From Oreocharis arfaki (taxonomy: Eukaryota; Chordata; Aves; Passeriformes; Paramythiidae): a stretch of DNA of 64,000 bases. Numbering within the stretch: position 1 is the first letter of the stretch; each line of letters starts with the position of its first letter. Of this stretch, positions 1 through 13,504 are shown in pieces. The stretch is from assembly GCA_013398015.1 (NCBI GenBank), contig VZRR01005769.1, positions 424,258-488,257 on the forward strand, read 5' to 3'. The notes under the pieces are model-generated. The model was given only the letters and a program-made list of their open reading frames with translations. It was not told the origin of the DNA and ran no database searches. Position numbers and translations under genes: made by a program.

Positions 1-724
1 AGTTGGTGATTACAGATGATACACAACATTGTGTATCATAAATAGGAATTATGTGTCTGGTGAAAATGATAATGGGTTTTTGTACCTTGTATGTATATTA
101 GTACATTCAGTAGTACATTAAAGCCTATTTTAGAACTGGAAGATGATTTTGCCCACATATAGGTCTTCCCAGCTCGTTCAGTCAGTGAATCTGCTGCTGT
201 TTACTAGTCCTCCTCTAATTTGATAAATATGTGTTGTATCAGAACATCATAAAATTAAAGGTGCACCTGCGGAATCTTGTTCTCTATTATATGCTCTTCT
301 TTAAAACATTCTTCTTATTTTTTGCTTGTTTTTGAGGAGACGATTAAGACTATAATACTGTTTATGATTCCTGAGGAAATTTTAGCCCAGTGCTTGATTG
401 GTGATGAATGTATTTACTGGTTATGTGTGGGAGGATTTTTTTTGTATAGCTAAGTCCACCACTGGATGATCTTAGTAAACATGGAGAAGATGAAGTGAAC
501 ATCTTTGTGGACAATGGAAGTTTTATAATCTTTTATTAAAGCTTTAACATGTGCTGTTATGTTTCTTTGCTACCCCAAGTTTCCAGCCTGCATTGCAGAT
601 GGCTGGTATTGGGCTGCTCCTTCTCTCATCGTGGGATTGGTGGGCTCTAGTCATTGTTAACAGACAGTGGTTTTGAAAGGCTCTTGCTGTCACAGAAATT
701 GAAAATATGTTGTGATAAAACAAA

Positions 725-895
725 ATCATAGAATCATAGAATGGTTTGGGCTGACAAGAACTTTCAAAGATCGTTTAATCCAGCTCCCTGCCGTGGACAG
801 GGACATCTTTCGCTAGGTCAGGTTGCTCAAGGCCCCATTAAGGCTGACATAGAACACTTTCAGGGATGGAGTATCCACAACTTCTCTGTTGCCCC
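725..895 (-). mobile_element. CR1 LINE 3'-end fragment
   Basis: The + strand reads as the reverse complement of a CR1 tail. It starts with two copies of the terminal 8-mer (atcatagaatcatagaatgg), then gggctgacaagaactttcaaag, then ctccctgccgtggacaggga and a stretch ending in agggatggagtatccacaacttc. This order is diagnostic of CR1 3' untranslated and terminal coding sequence. The copy is 5'-truncated and well diverged, so it is an old, inert insertion. The inner boundary near 895 is approximate. Confidence 0.88.
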
Positions 896-1904
896 AAAGA
901 TGAGGTATCCGTAACTTGTCTGAAAGTAAGTGTGATACCTATAGGAATTTATCTGGAACAGCTGGCTTATAATAGCGATTTGTAAATTCTTCCCTTAAAA
1001 ATGCATTAATTTGCTTCAATTTAAATCTTATGAAGAATAGATGTTAGAATACCCCAATTATTGCTTTCTTTTCCTTTTATTCTTTATGATGTGAAAATTT
1101 GCAGTAAAAGTTAATGTCAAATTTAAGTAAAATTAATGGCATAGCAATTTTTTGATAGAAATAAATTATAAACAAGGTATTTCTTATCAAACAGTGCAAA
1201 TCCATGTGTATTTCTTATTTGTTGTCTATACATCTAATTATAGAGAAACTCACTTTAGACAAGACTTTCAATGAAACAAGGAAGTAATTTATTACATTCC
1301 TCTTAGAATTTATACAGCACTCAGCTTTCATGGTGATGACCATTTATTATTATTTTTATTATATAAATACTTAGATAAAGAGAAATGGGTACCAGGAGTG
1401 AATTAAATAAAACCCCCAATTGGTCAATAACTCAATTTAGTCGAGAATTTCTTTAGAAAATACAGTGGTATTAATCAGGAGAGAACACTTCAAGTATAAA
1501 ATTTGATTTTCTTAGTGGAAAATCAGTTTGCTTTATCAAAATCCTAAGGTCTCTTTCCTCCTTTTTCTCCCCGTCATACAATTCTTCTTCTGCAGTAAAG
1601 CTAAATCAGATTTGTCTGAAGCAGTAATTGGTGATTATCTCCTAACTGCAAGACATAGTTGAGCCTCTTTGGTTAATCCTATCTTGGTTGCCATCTATAG
1701 TGAATCACAGCACAGCAAGGAAGACAGAGACTGCCATGTGATTTTGTTTTTCCTATGAGGTGTGATTATGTCCGAGAGCTCTGCAAATTGTGGAGAGAAG
1801 GACAATTGGACCTCACCAAAGAGATGTGAAATGGTTGGGGTGGAGAATGGCTTCCTGCCTCAGTGCAAGGTTCTGTGGCTTGCAGGAGTGATCCCAGCTT
1901 GTGT

Positions 1905-2046
1905 TCACAGAATCACAGAAGATGCTGAGTTGAAAGGGACCCTCAAGGATTACAGAGTCCAACTCCTGGTGCTGCACAGCACCATCCCCCAGAGTCACAC
2001 CATGTGCCAGGAGTATTGTCCAAATGCTTCTTCAACTCAGTGTGGA
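1905..2046 (-). mobile_element. CR1 LINE 3'-end fragment, different subfamily
   Basis: The block opens with tcacagaatcacagaa and gatgctgagttgaaaggga, followed by a segment ending ccaactcctggtgctgcaca and then caccatgtgccaggagtatt. This resembles the CR1 subfamily whose tail contains a 'caccatgtgcc' motif and differs from the copy at 0.73 kb. It lies in reverse orientation and is 5'-truncated. The overlapping open frames are by-products of this repeat. Confidence 0.75.
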
Positions 2047-2303
2047 AAACGAAAAACCCTTGTGGAGAAGTTTTTGTAATTTCTTAAGCTTTCTTGTGTA
2101 CTCTTGCATAATCTGTTCATTATTTGGACTAATGAAGTGTTACAAAATGAAATTTACCTAATGGAAAAAATCCCTACTTTATTTTACATAGAAATTAAAA
2201 ATGAGGATTGAGGATTATTTATGCTTATGCAATGTTCTACATTCTATTAAAAGCCTGGGTTTTGCTTCACACTTGAGGAAGGATTTATGTTCACTAAACC
2301 ATC

Positions 2304-2329
2304 ATTATTATTATTGTTGTTATTATTAA
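2304..2329. repeat. ATT/GTT trinucleotide microsatellite
   Basis: Repeated ATT units interrupted by GTT units (cattattattattgttgtta). Short and imperfect. Confidence 0.8.
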
Positions 2330-3012
2330 CAACGGGGTAGTCTAATAAAAGTTATCTATCACTTCAAATCTTGGCTAGCTTGTTTTATTGATGCATCTTA
2401 ACATCACTTTGTCAAAGATAACACAGTTTCTGTAGAAGCAAGTCTCTTCTGAGAGATGTGGAGAACCTTTTAAGTGACCCCTGTTGGAGCCAAGAGGGTG
2501 ATTTATAATTTTATTAGCAAAGTTTCTCCTCCAGACAGCTTCATTAGATGTTTTATGAGAAAAGAAGTGTTTTAGAAGTCCAGCCACTAGTTTGTTCTTT
2601 CACATTTATATCCCAGAAAACCTGACTGCGCCCTTAGTGCCAGGTTCTTGGCTCCTTGGCTAGAGTCCCTATTGCTATCAGAACAATCCTATGTAGTATG
2701 GGAAAAGCAAAATGGTAATGAGATTGTAATTTCATCGTTTATGAATTCATTGTGCATCCTCTCTCTCTAGTCTGTATTGCTTTCAATTTTGGAGAGCAGA
2801 TCAATATGATAACTTACATATCAATCTCTAGGTAATGTTGCATAAAACTAATAACTGTGAAGGAACTTTTTTATAAATTGCTGATATTTATGCTTTGTGC
2901 TCTTTTAAAGCATTTTTTACAGTATTTTGATAACGTGCTTTAGTGATACTGTGGTGGAAGGAAGATTTTTTTTATGTGAATAAGACTTTGAGATGTAATT
3001 TTGTTAGTGCAA

Positions 3013-3026
3013 ATATATATATATAT
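3013..3026. repeat. (AT)7 microsatellite
   Basis: Seven perfect AT units in AT-rich intron. Confidence 0.9.
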
Positions 3027-3629
3027 CTGTTTCTTCCAGAGCTTCCCATTTTCAATTTACCACACATTTGAAATAATGTTTTCATATTCTTACATCAGCA
3101 GAATGTTTTGTTGTCTTACATATTGCTGTAGAAAATATACTGAAAATCTCTGCTACCTGGTAAAAATCTATTAGTTGTTCCAAAAAAGCATTTTTACAGT
3201 ATTAGGACTGTATCTTGTATGTTTGTGTAATACAGTAGACTGAATTTTCAGGCCATGGGCAAATCTTACGTATGCAAAATCCATTTTTAGCTACTTTGTG
3301 ACTGTCCTTAAATCCTGTCTCTTAAAATGTCAGTTGGGCAGAAGCAAAGCTTCTAAAAAAGCTGTAGCACAATATCTGTGAATCTCCTGCTTCTCGTGTT
3401 TGGTGCATTGCCTAAGAGTGCCTGGGATGCCGCAGGCTCGAAGGCTCAGTCTGCAAGGTTAACCTGGAGACATTCACGTCATCAAGGAAATGTTAAACAG
3501 AAACACTTAAGGGAGGTTGTGGGGGAAAGAATTTAATTTGTTAATAATTGTTAGTAGTATTTTGTAACTAAGTAACTTCATATAGATCTCCCCGTGTCCC
3601 CTCTTCTTGAGATCAGCCAATACGTAGAG

Positions 3630-3692
3630 TTAAGTTATGACATGCTGGACATTCCTTGTAAGTCCCTTCCAACTCAAGAGTATTCTGTGAAA
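3630..3692 (+). mobile_element. Short CR1 3'-end remnant
   Basis: The segment tcccttccaactcaagagta followed by ttctgtga resembles the last ~60 bp of a CR1 element in forward orientation (family ending: cccttccaac...attctgtgat). The upstream portion is too diverged to extend the call. It could be a chance match, so confidence is moderate. Confidence 0.5.
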
Positions 3693-4099
3693 AACTCTTA
3701 AGAACTGCAAGCAACTGTCCAGTTTTCATAGGGGAAGGTACAGCACTGTGAGCACCAACAGTGCTGAGATTCTCTGAGTAGTGCTTGCCCCTTGCCAGCT
3801 CTGGTCAACCCTGTGGAGACCTGTAAGGGAATTAAAGATCACAGTTGCCTCCAACACTGTAAAAGCCACAGGAAGGAACTTGTGGTAAGATAAGTCACCA
3901 CATCAGGAGCGTGAGATAAGTGCAGAAGAGAGGAATTTACAACAGAAAGGTACTAATTCCAGGCCTGACAAGAGGTGAGGTTTGGTTTGCACATCCAGGT
4001 TAATGCATCTGGACAAAAATGCCCCACTGTGGCAAACTGTGTGAAAGGAAGCAACTGCTTATACACGTATCACTCCAAGTAATGGGAGTGGCATCTGCG

Positions 4100-4440
4100 G
4101 TCTGTGGATACCTGGAACTTGGTACCCCCAGAAAAACAACTCTGGGACCACCACCGCCAAGAAGCTCAGGGTGAAAGAAGGACCAACTGGATGCTACTGG
4201 ATCCATGGTGGGGTGGTGTCTTTCTACTTAATCCATCTCACTCTCACTCTCCTTTCTTTTTCTTCCTCTCTGGCACCCTCTTAGTCCCCTTCCCCCCTTT
4301 CCTATTCCTTTCTCTCTCTCTACCTCACATTTACTGGTAAATATAATCTGTCCTATTGAGTTTGGCATTTGGTCTTGTTTGCACCTTAATTCAGGCAGAG
4401 GCATCTCTCAATAATTGAATTGCAACAGCACCGTGGTGTT
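4100..4440 (+). mobile_element. Probable solo LTR portion of an avian endogenous retrovirus
   Basis: A GC-richer stretch (gggaccaccaccgccaagaa ... ggatccatggtggggtggtg) leads to acttaatccatctcactctc, then a long CT-rich tract (about 4230-4325). This is followed by taaatataatctgtcc and gcatttggtcttgtttgcac. That order (body, pyrimidine tract, A-rich polyadenylation-like segment, short R/U5-like end) resembles ERVL-type LTRs of birds that I remember in outline. I could not identify TG...CA ends or a target-site duplication, and no internal retroviral coding sequence is adjacent. Both boundaries and the family are uncertain. Confidence 0.4.
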
Positions 4441-5915
4441 CTGGCATAGGAATGAAAATTAACCTATATGTCCTTAATTTTCATATTTTCGTCTTGCTCT
4501 TCTTGCTTTCTATACTTGGCAGTAAGTTTCAAATTCCTTTTCAGAAAGTGCTGAAACTACTGATGGTGTGCAGTTTGTTTTCATTTTGTCCTGGGCGAAT
4601 TGCAGTAGTAGAGAGGAGGATGTAACTTAGGTAGAGTCAAACACAGATTTTATCCTTAAAAGACAAAATATTAATAATTAATACATCTGGTTTAGGCCAA
4701 GGGGGTATGACAGTAGTCAGATTTTTCTTCTGATTTCTAGTAAGCAGGAAACTGTCAAAGCTTGCTTTATTTTCTGGAAAAATGTTCACTTTCTTGTGAG
4801 ACATTTTTAGTGCCTAAGCAGTATAATTACTGCTCTTCTAAAGAATAGAGTTTTGTTTTGTTGAATTGCTAATTGCTTAGTTTTACTGAGAATTGCTATG
4901 TGCATTTTCCTCCCATCCCCCCAATGATTGTAAAAAGACACGAGGGATTTTTCTCCCCTCTTACGTATTTCGTATGTATTAGACAGAATTCAGAGTGGGT
5001 GAGCAAGGAATAATTGGCAAGTTTCTGACCTGTTACTCTATCTTGTAGTTCCTGCAAGTCTGTCAGAATGCAATTTCTGAAAATGAGTAACAATTATGTA
5101 ACTTCAAGCTACTTTTTGGGGCAGAATAGAAGTATGCTGCTTTCATCATTTGCATTTTCAACACTATTGTGTGATGGTGCATGATGAACCTGGCTGGTGA
5201 GGTCAGAGCAACTAATTTCCTGCTAAAGTGGGTTGGCTTTTCAGAAGTGGTAACAGGATTAAAATAAATTCTGTGGCCAGGAAATGTTGCCATCTCTAGT
5301 TGTGTGCTTGCAGATTTTGAGAATGTCTATGTTCGTGGATATTATGTGCTGCATATGAAAGAAATAATTACCTGATTTGGTTGTTTGAAATCTGAATTCT
5401 CATTTCTGAGATAATTACTGAAGACACAATTATATTTAATTGTTTGAATTTTCAGTTTAATAAGTATTTTTGTAATTGTGGCTTCTTTTTGTTCCGTTCA
5501 GAATTCAATGAGAGATGAGATTTTTTCTTTTTTTGGTTAGTCATTAGTATTCACAGCTCTATCAGACTGCAGTTCAAACTCTTCACTTGTTTTTTGTCAC
5601 AGAAGATGATGGGGCAAGGTTGCTTAGAAACACTGAGCCACACTCTCAATGGGAGATATCAAATCTGTTCTGTGTATTCACCTGCACATGCAGGGCAGAA
5701 AATTGAGTTTTTCTGAAGATTATGTTAATTCATTCCAAGTTTGTTTTATCTGTAGTATGCTTAAATATAGATAAACAGACGTTTTGTTTCATTAGATATA
5801 GTGAGAAAATGTAAACTACAGACTTTTTTTAAAACAGTCATTTTAAAGTATGAGAGTTCTAATTGGCTTTCATGGCTTCCAAAAAGAAAGTGTTACTATT
5901 CTTGGTGGAGTTAAT

Positions 5916-5940
5916 CAACTTGTCTTTAATTGACAAGTTG
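5916..5940. repeat. Inverted repeat with 9-bp perfect stem
   Basis: The arms caacttgtc (5916-5924) and gacaagttg (5932-5940) flank the 7-nt loop tttaatt. Such a short hairpin can occur by chance in 64 kb. Confidence 0.7.
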
Positions 5941-8227
5941 CATAAATTGGAGATTATTTCATGAGCTATTTAAAACAATTTTTTATAAGTTCCCAGCTTT
6001 AGTCTTCAGTTCAAGAAAGTATGTCTGCTTGACTACCAACAGCAATTACATTTTTCCCTAATCTAGTGGAACTCTTGATCTTTTAAAGACTGGCCTAAAA
6101 ATAACCCAAGTCACTCAAGTTATACAATTTTTGATCTTCTCAGCTATGAGTAACTTTGCCTATTTTTAGACCAGCTGTAATCGTACCCTAATGTGCTGGA
6201 AAAGATAAATGTAGCTTTTAATCACTCTAACTTCTAAGCATTTCAATTATTACACTTATTAAATATGCTGAAAATGCATATATTTCCTCCTGTGAGTCTG
6301 GAATAGATTTTAGTATATTTTCAAGGGACTTAAAATTTTTTTATCACGGAGCTCCTACCTCTCTAACACACAAGCTGTTGTATGGGGGGGTGTTGACATA
6401 GGACCCTGCTTTATTTTCCTTACTTTGTGCTGAACTCATCCTCTTTACATCCCAAAGAGCAAGAAATCAGGTTAAAAGTTGCACAACAGTGCTTCTGTAA
6501 AGCTATAAAATTCTTATAGGTAGGTCATACAAGAAAAAAAAAGAAAATAATTCCTATAACTATAGTGATGCCAGTGTAGTAACAGGTCAATAAAATGATA
6601 AGTGTGAATAAGCAGGAAATAATTTAATTCTCAGTTTAGTTTTCACTAAGATTTTAATAAAAATCATAATCAAGTAATATAATTCATTAAAGCATGTTAC
6701 GTGTTGTTAATAATTTAATTATTCTGATGCCCATAGATTTAGACATCTTTAAACTGCATCCTTCTCCAAAATTGTTGCATGCTTAAAGTAATTGTCTGAC
6801 TTTTCATATAAAAGATAGACTCTAGTAATAAACCCAAACCAACCCCCAAAACAAAACAGAAATTTATTATGACATACATCCTTTAGAGTTGTTACAGGAA
6901 AATATTTCTTTTTAAAATTTATTATAAACATGGTATAGTGTTAAGGAGGAAATATTATCTCTAGTACTTTAACTTTTATGGTGCCACCATTGTCTCCTGT
7001 AGCTTCTCTTTAGATCAGGTGGGGGTCACAAGAAAAGAATATCCCATAACTATGGTCTTTGTCTTTTTACACTTCTGTTTTTTCCCCACATTGTACTGTC
7101 ACAATCCCTTTTACATTTTTGTGTTCAACACTACTTCACATTGTATAATGTTGTTATATTCTTTTTAATTTGACTCTGCATTGATTTCCTAGTCTGTGCA
7201 GTTGGTTTCGTCCCTTCTGGCTGTTGATGCAGCAGGTGGCTGTGTGTTTGAACACAGCTGTGAACCAGGTGTGCAGATGTCTGGGCAATTTTCAGTCCCC
7301 TAGTTTCTTATTAGGAAATAATATTTTGAAAATACATGCTTATAGTGCTACAAAGTCGAAACGCTATCGAGTCAAGCAGGTACCTTTCCTGAAAGAAATA
7401 CCATGGAGGAGATGAGCTTTCAGGAGGGTAGGTGAGGTGTACTCGTATGTTAAGAATGGATGAACCTATTACTGTGGCAAAGTAAAATGTGCATCCTTCA
7501 TTACACTTTTCAGATTGTTCAGACTGTGTATGAAAACAATCCAGGATTAAAACCATCCATCTCAGTAGTTGCTAATGCAACTTTACTACAAAGTTGTGCT
7601 CTGAATGAGATACCAGCAGGAAATACAAAACCTCCTACATGTATTAATAAGAGGAATTCTCAGGGGAGAGTCTACATCGGGTAAGGCAAACGTGTGAGGA
7701 AGCAGAGCCAAAAGTATTCTCAAGAGTAAAATCGAGAGGGAAGCAAGTTGAATATTCTCTCATTTTCTTCTGAGTTTGTCTCTGTTTCTTTCTCCTGGCT
7801 GTGATGAGTCCTGCCAGTTCCCTACTGTGGAAGCCACCAGCAGTTTGTAAGAGCAAGTGTGCCCAAGCCTCTGCCTTCAGGCTGCAGTGCACTGTGTCTT
7901 TTTGCAGAGTTTGCTATGAGCTGTTGCCATCCTTTTAGAGCATTTGACACCAGGTTATGAGGTCCAGTTTTGCAGGTTGATTGATTGGATGTTAGGGGAA
8001 GGATGGGATTGACATGCTGTGTTGATGAAAATGGAGTTGGCTGTTACCACAGGCTCTTCTTGTTTATTTGTTAGCTAAGATGCAGGTAAAGCTGCAGAAG
8101 TAGTGATGACTGCTGTTCTCACCTCCCTTTACTCACCCTAATGACTATTTGAATTCATAATTCATAGCTCTAGGGTAGGTATCTTTTTCACCTCTTCTGA
8201 CCTCCCTTACTGCTGACCCTCAAACCT

Positions 8228-8301
8228 CCACCCCCAAAACACACCAACAAAAAAGCAACAACAATGAAAAAACCCCAAACAAAACCAAATAAACAAACAA
8301 T
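8228..8301. repeat. A/C-rich low-complexity tract
   Basis: About 70 bases of almost only A and C on the + strand (caccaacaaaaaagcaacaa, then ccccaaacaaaaccaaataa). It is similar in character to the tract at 62.8 kb. Confidence 0.8.
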
Positions 8302-9207
8302 CTCATTAAGATACTGAACACCAGGCACTGAATTCAGTTTTTGGTATGACAATGGGTGATAATGAAGTAGAAGCAGTATTTTTTGTATTCTTGAACTAGA
8401 TTTTGTTATCCATTTGCTTCTTCTTGGTTTTAGTTTCAAAATATTAATTCTTAGTTGTTGATGTATGTTTGTAGCTTATCATGACTAGAATGCTCACACT
8501 ATAGCAAAGGCAAAATTTAATTCTAATGCTGCCTTCTTGACACGTTTAGTCAAGATAATTTGGGGGCTTTTCCTTGTACTAAAATCAGAGGGTAGGAATT
8601 TTTAGAGTCATCATTTCTTTGAGTTCCTCTGGAAGGTGAGTAGTGGGTGGTACATGGGGGGAGGGTTCTGTGTCAGTGTTTCAGGAGTGAGGAGCAGGAT
8701 CCCCTGGTGAGAGCTGAAACACACTGCAGTAGGAAATGGGTGCACAGAAACAGTTTCTCTTTCTTGCTGAAGGGTAGAAATCAAGGGAATCCATATTAAA
8801 GGTGGAAAGATTTTAAGGTCTTAAATAAATTTTAAAACTAGAAGGCAGCATTATGATGTTTAAATTGAAGTGGCTTTACTTTGTTAATCAGAGATATTCA
8901 TTGTCTTGAGCCCCCAAATCTTGTACTTGTGCTAGAGAACCTCCCATTATCACATGCACAGTAAGACTGTCTTTTTTTTTTCATTTTTTCTAATGTACAA
9001 GTTGGTTCACAAAAGAAGCTTTTTTAAATGAGCTAATTTGGTGTCATTATAATTCAGTGTATCAATTGAAAGTGGCTTGTGTTTTGCTGATATTTGGGAG
9101 CTTTTATTATAATAAAGGCGCAAGTCTATGCCTCTATCTAAAACACATACATCCTTTATTGCCTAAAAGTTCTTTAATTCCCTTTGTGTTTTGTGATATT
9201 TCTACTC

Positions 9208-9224
9208 TTTTTTTTTTTTTTTTT
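9208..9224. repeat. Poly-T (17)
   Basis: An uninterrupted run of 17 T in intron, flanked by tctac upstream and gagg downstream. Confidence 0.9.
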
Positions 9225-11028
9225 GAGGAAAACCAATTGTTTTTCTGAAACAATGCATTGTTGCCGTTTTTTTCAAAGTTAGAGTGAATGTTTTTTTTCT
9301 TACCCTACTTGTTTAGGACAGGGCAAAACCTATAAAACTGGCTGAAAATTTCCTTGACATACGAAAAGGAATAGTAACTTGCACATTTTTCCCTGTATGC
9401 TTTTTTCATTATAAGAAAGATTTATGGTTGGTAATATTGCCCTGTGAATTGAGCCACTTTCTGCAGAGTGTTTTTTCAGCACCTAGAGCACCAGGAACTA
9501 TTGGAATGCTTGTTTTGCATTTTTATTTCCATCCTATAATGTTGACCTTTAGTTTCTCTTCATTTTTGTCATTTTTGCCTTTCTTTTGTGCTTAATGGGT
9601 ATCAGTGTTGCTTTTTCTTCATATTGATAGTAGCTTTCAGTAACTTCTGTCTTTGTTCACTGGGAGAGATAAATGGTTTAAACCTTGATTAAATGCCATG
9701 TTAAATGTTGAATTATTATTGATAAACCCACTGCTCTAAAATCATGCTTAAATCTTTATGTTCCTCTGGAACTGCTGACTGTATTCAGTATGCATTTCTG
9801 GTACAGCTTTGATTTCAGAGTGAAATGGAAAACATTGTGAGAAAAGGGAATATTGATTTTTCTTCTAGTTAAGCAATGGTTTTCCAGGTGACAGAGCTCA
9901 ATTATATTATACTGGTTATTGGACTATTTAACATATGCCTTTTTAGTGAAGTGATTCTGAACAGTAATGTCCTATATCTTAATTAAACCAATATTTTGAG
10001 GGCAGTTGGATAGAACATACATTTGAAAATGTAAATGTCAAGTATATTGTACCAAGGCTTATCTGTTAAATACTGTGAGGTTACTGCCCAGATGAGGCTG
10101 CTGGGAATAATAACAATTGTTCAGCGTTTTTTTTTCTGTTGCTGTGTAATTAGATCATGACGTTTGTCCTTTTGATAACTACTGGAAAGTGTAAATGAGA
10201 GTAAGTTGGAAGTGGATGTAAGAACATGCTATTTAAATTTTTAATTACTGAGATGGAGTAGGTGCTCCATGGGAGGCCAGTCTGCAGGCCTGTCCCAGAA
10301 GCCTTGTCAGAAAATTCTGCTTAATGGTAGAGAAAAATGCTGAAAGAGAAGAAGTGTCTTGAGTGGCAAAGACAGCTTAGTCACTTAAAGGAATTAAATG
10401 CGCTCTTTAAAGTAGGTGAGAAGCTGGCAGTGTGCAGTGCAGGCATGGTTTATGTTCTATATATACACATTACATTTTGAGGAATCCTGACTTTGTGCTG
10501 TGTGGGCATAGGAGTACGTGTGTAGGCAATCACAGTTTCAATGAGAAGTGATACATTAGTGGCCTGTTTGGGAAGCACTGTATAGATTTAGTTGGGGGGG
10601 TTGCAGTTTCTATATTGATCTAAAACCATTGCAAATAAAAATGAAATTAATGGTAATAGGATCTCATTAACCTTGTTGATTTATACATGTTAAAAGCTCT
10701 AAGATGCTGTCTGCAAGGTCTTTCTTTAGCTTCCAGCTCTTTCATCCTTCCCTCATCCCCAAGTAGGCACCAGTGCTACCAGTGCCACCAATGCCATGTA
10801 CAGTGAAGTTAACTGTATCAGTGCAATGCAGACATGTTTCTCTATAGCTAGGAATATTTTAATAATTCAGGAAGAATAATATATTTTTGGGTTGCATGTT
10901 TCTGCTTCTGTTAAATAGCAAGGATAGTTCAGAGTTTTAAAAATGAATCAGGACAGCAATTCATGCTAAATATACTGTAGGGACAATTTAGAACTACTTT
11001 CAGAAATGTTTTCAGATTAGATAAGAAA

Positions 11029-11090
11029 ATACTGGTATGGTAATGCCTATGTAACTATACTGGTGCTATCCCAGTATAGTGTGCCAGTAT
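11029..11090. repeat. Inverted repeat / hairpin with 10-bp perfect stem
   Basis: The arms actatactgg (11054-11063) and ccagtatagt (11071-11080) are perfect reverse complements separated by tgctatc. A second pair, atactgg (11029-11035) and ccagtat (11084-11090), flanks them asymmetrically. No flanking duplication was identified. Confidence 0.7.
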
Positions 11091-13504
11091 GATAGAAATA
11101 AATAGCCTGCATTTTATACCCTAGCACAGTTTTGTATTCCACTTGGTTTTTCCTACCTTAGTGTAGATTCTCTGAATGATACTTAAATGTAGAGTATGAA
11201 AAATTTAAATCTCTTTGAAGTTAGCAGAAGAAAGTGACTTCTCATCTATAGATGAGCAATCAAGTTAAAAATATCACAGTCTTTGTTTGGGTGTAAGTAA
11301 TTGGCTATCCTGTTGTCCCAGAGCTTCGGTGTTGTTTCACAGGATGTGACCTTCCAGTTCAGTGGGCACACAGTAAGGGTGTCTGCAGCCTTGCTTCTTA
11401 TAATAATGCAGAGAGACTTGGGAGAAGAATGAAAACTGAAGTCTTCTCCTTGTAAAGTTTGGTGGTATTTACCTTCATGCCAGCAGTACTTGATTGATAG
11501 CCTGTGTGTGCATGCCATGGCTGCCAAATGCTGGTGAATTTTTCTTTTGGCTTTGGTGCAGATTTGACACAGTTTGGACTTGGAAGGTTTCTGTTCATCA
11601 GGACTGGTGGAAACTGCTGGCTGAGGGAAGCTTGTTGAGTGATCAGGCAGTCTGAGTGCAAACCTTTTGTATTTGAAAAAGGTTTAAAAACCAAACAAAA
11701 GCCACCACGCCATACTTCATGAGGTTATTTGAGATCTTTCAAGAAGTTATGTTCTATTCTATGTAGAAACAAATTAGCATTTCCAAGCAGGTTAAAAAGA
11801 GGAACCAGCAGGACTATCAGAAAGATTAACTAGGGCCCTGGAATTTTGGAACATTTTGTGATATTTCTTGAGTTTTCTTTTTTTTTCCAACTTAAGGGTC
11901 CTAAAAATGCATGCAGAAAGCAATATAGTTCCACAAAACTGTTGCTGTTGTATGATCATTCTTCTAAAAAATGCACCTAAATTTTTGCTGCTTGCTTAAC
12001 CTAGGTTTTGAAGAAATGTCCTTTCTGTCTTAAAAATGGGATTAAGATCTGTTTTAAGTATTGTGCGTAATAAATGTAACTGACTGTCCTATAAGCACAA
12101 ACAGTTCCCATATTCACTAAAAAAAGAGAAGAAATAAGCCAATTTAATTTATAGCCAAGAGAGTTTTTTTCTTTTGACTATCAGTATCTTTTGACCAGTG
12201 CTGTCAATATTGACATTATAAGGGCCTGCGCTTCCCAAATAGCTACATGAGCCACTGTGAATGGAATAGGTTTGCTTATCCTCTGACATCTTTGTGATTT
12301 GTAATCTGCTTTGCTGTCTTCTGGTTAACAGAACATCTTGTCCTAAGCAAGATTCCCATTGATGTCTTGCTCCTCCACATGCACTTTGCACTGATTATGT
12401 CGCTCTGTGGAGGAAATATTTCCACACAGATACTACGTGAAAGATATGTAGGAAAAGTAACCTTTTCATCTGATTGATGTGCTGCTGTCCCGTATGAAGC
12501 ACAGGCCCCAGCTCTGTTGACCTTTTTGCATGACAGGAGCTCTACCTATGCCAGGTGTCCTATTGAACCTAGGTGGATGTTCTGTGCACGTACAGTTCTA
12601 TGTGCCCACATACACTGGAAGTTTGTGCTTACTCTCTGGCGTGAGTCACAATTTGTATGGCTGAGTCTTCTCAAGAGGTAGTAATTGCAGATTTTGAGCA
12701 GAACCTTGGGTTCTGAAAAGCTAATATTCCCACCAAAATTGAAATATGAAAGACATGTCTTGTGTAGCTTGTTGCTGCTTGCAGCAGTGGTGGGCTTTGT
12801 TACCTAGAAGCTCTTTTAACACTTAGCCTTGATAACTGAAGGCAAGAAATAGTATTGCTGCATTTTTCCAACAAAAACTTGCTGGGTTTTTGTAGTTACC
12901 TTTGTAGACCCTTCTTGCCGATATCTGACAAGCTAATGTCGTGAGGAATCCAGCAATTCCCAACTCTGGGGGAGAAGGGTGGTGCCTGGCCTGCAAGGTT
13001 ACAGGGAGCAAGGCAGTGTCAGCCTATGAAGCGTGTGGGTTCATATTTGTCTCTGTTGGTGTGGCAGAGGTTTTGGGCTGCAAATGGAGAGCTGGAAGGA
13101 GTCAGGAGAAACAGCAGAGAATGTTGCTCGGTATGTTTTTCTTGGATTTTTTTTTTCTCATCTGCAGTTTTTATTTCTCTCAAACATTACTGGGAATACT
13201 GGACTTGTATTTCTTGAAATACTACAACGTTTGTTGCATCTTTAAATTACAGTAGTTTACTTCTAGTCTTAATGACATTTGCTCTCTAGGGAGATTCTGA
13301 GAATGAAAAACTAGTAATGCTGAAACTCACACATCTGTTGATAAGTGGGGGTTAATGTCCTGTCTCGAAAATTATAAGACCATGATCTGTTATGAGGAGC
13401 TTGAGGGACGTGATTCAGACACTGAATCACTTCAACACTTCAGCTGTTGAAGAAAATTCAGACTTAGGGTGGAAAGAGTGTTCAGCCTTTCTGTGTTCTG
13501 TATA

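Larger units (their letters stand above)
4441..13504. other. Unique AT-rich intron, no gene seen
   Basis: Apart from the A/C tract at 8.23 kb, the poly-T at 9.21 kb and two short hairpins, I see no recognisable repeat, RNA gene or exon. Open frames are short and lack family resemblance. Confidence 0.6.

Noticed and set aside
13065..13130. Exon-like segment with gtggcag before and gtatgt after
   Set aside because: Borders fit loosely and three overlapping frames are open, but there is no recognisable protein and no independent support; treated as chance.
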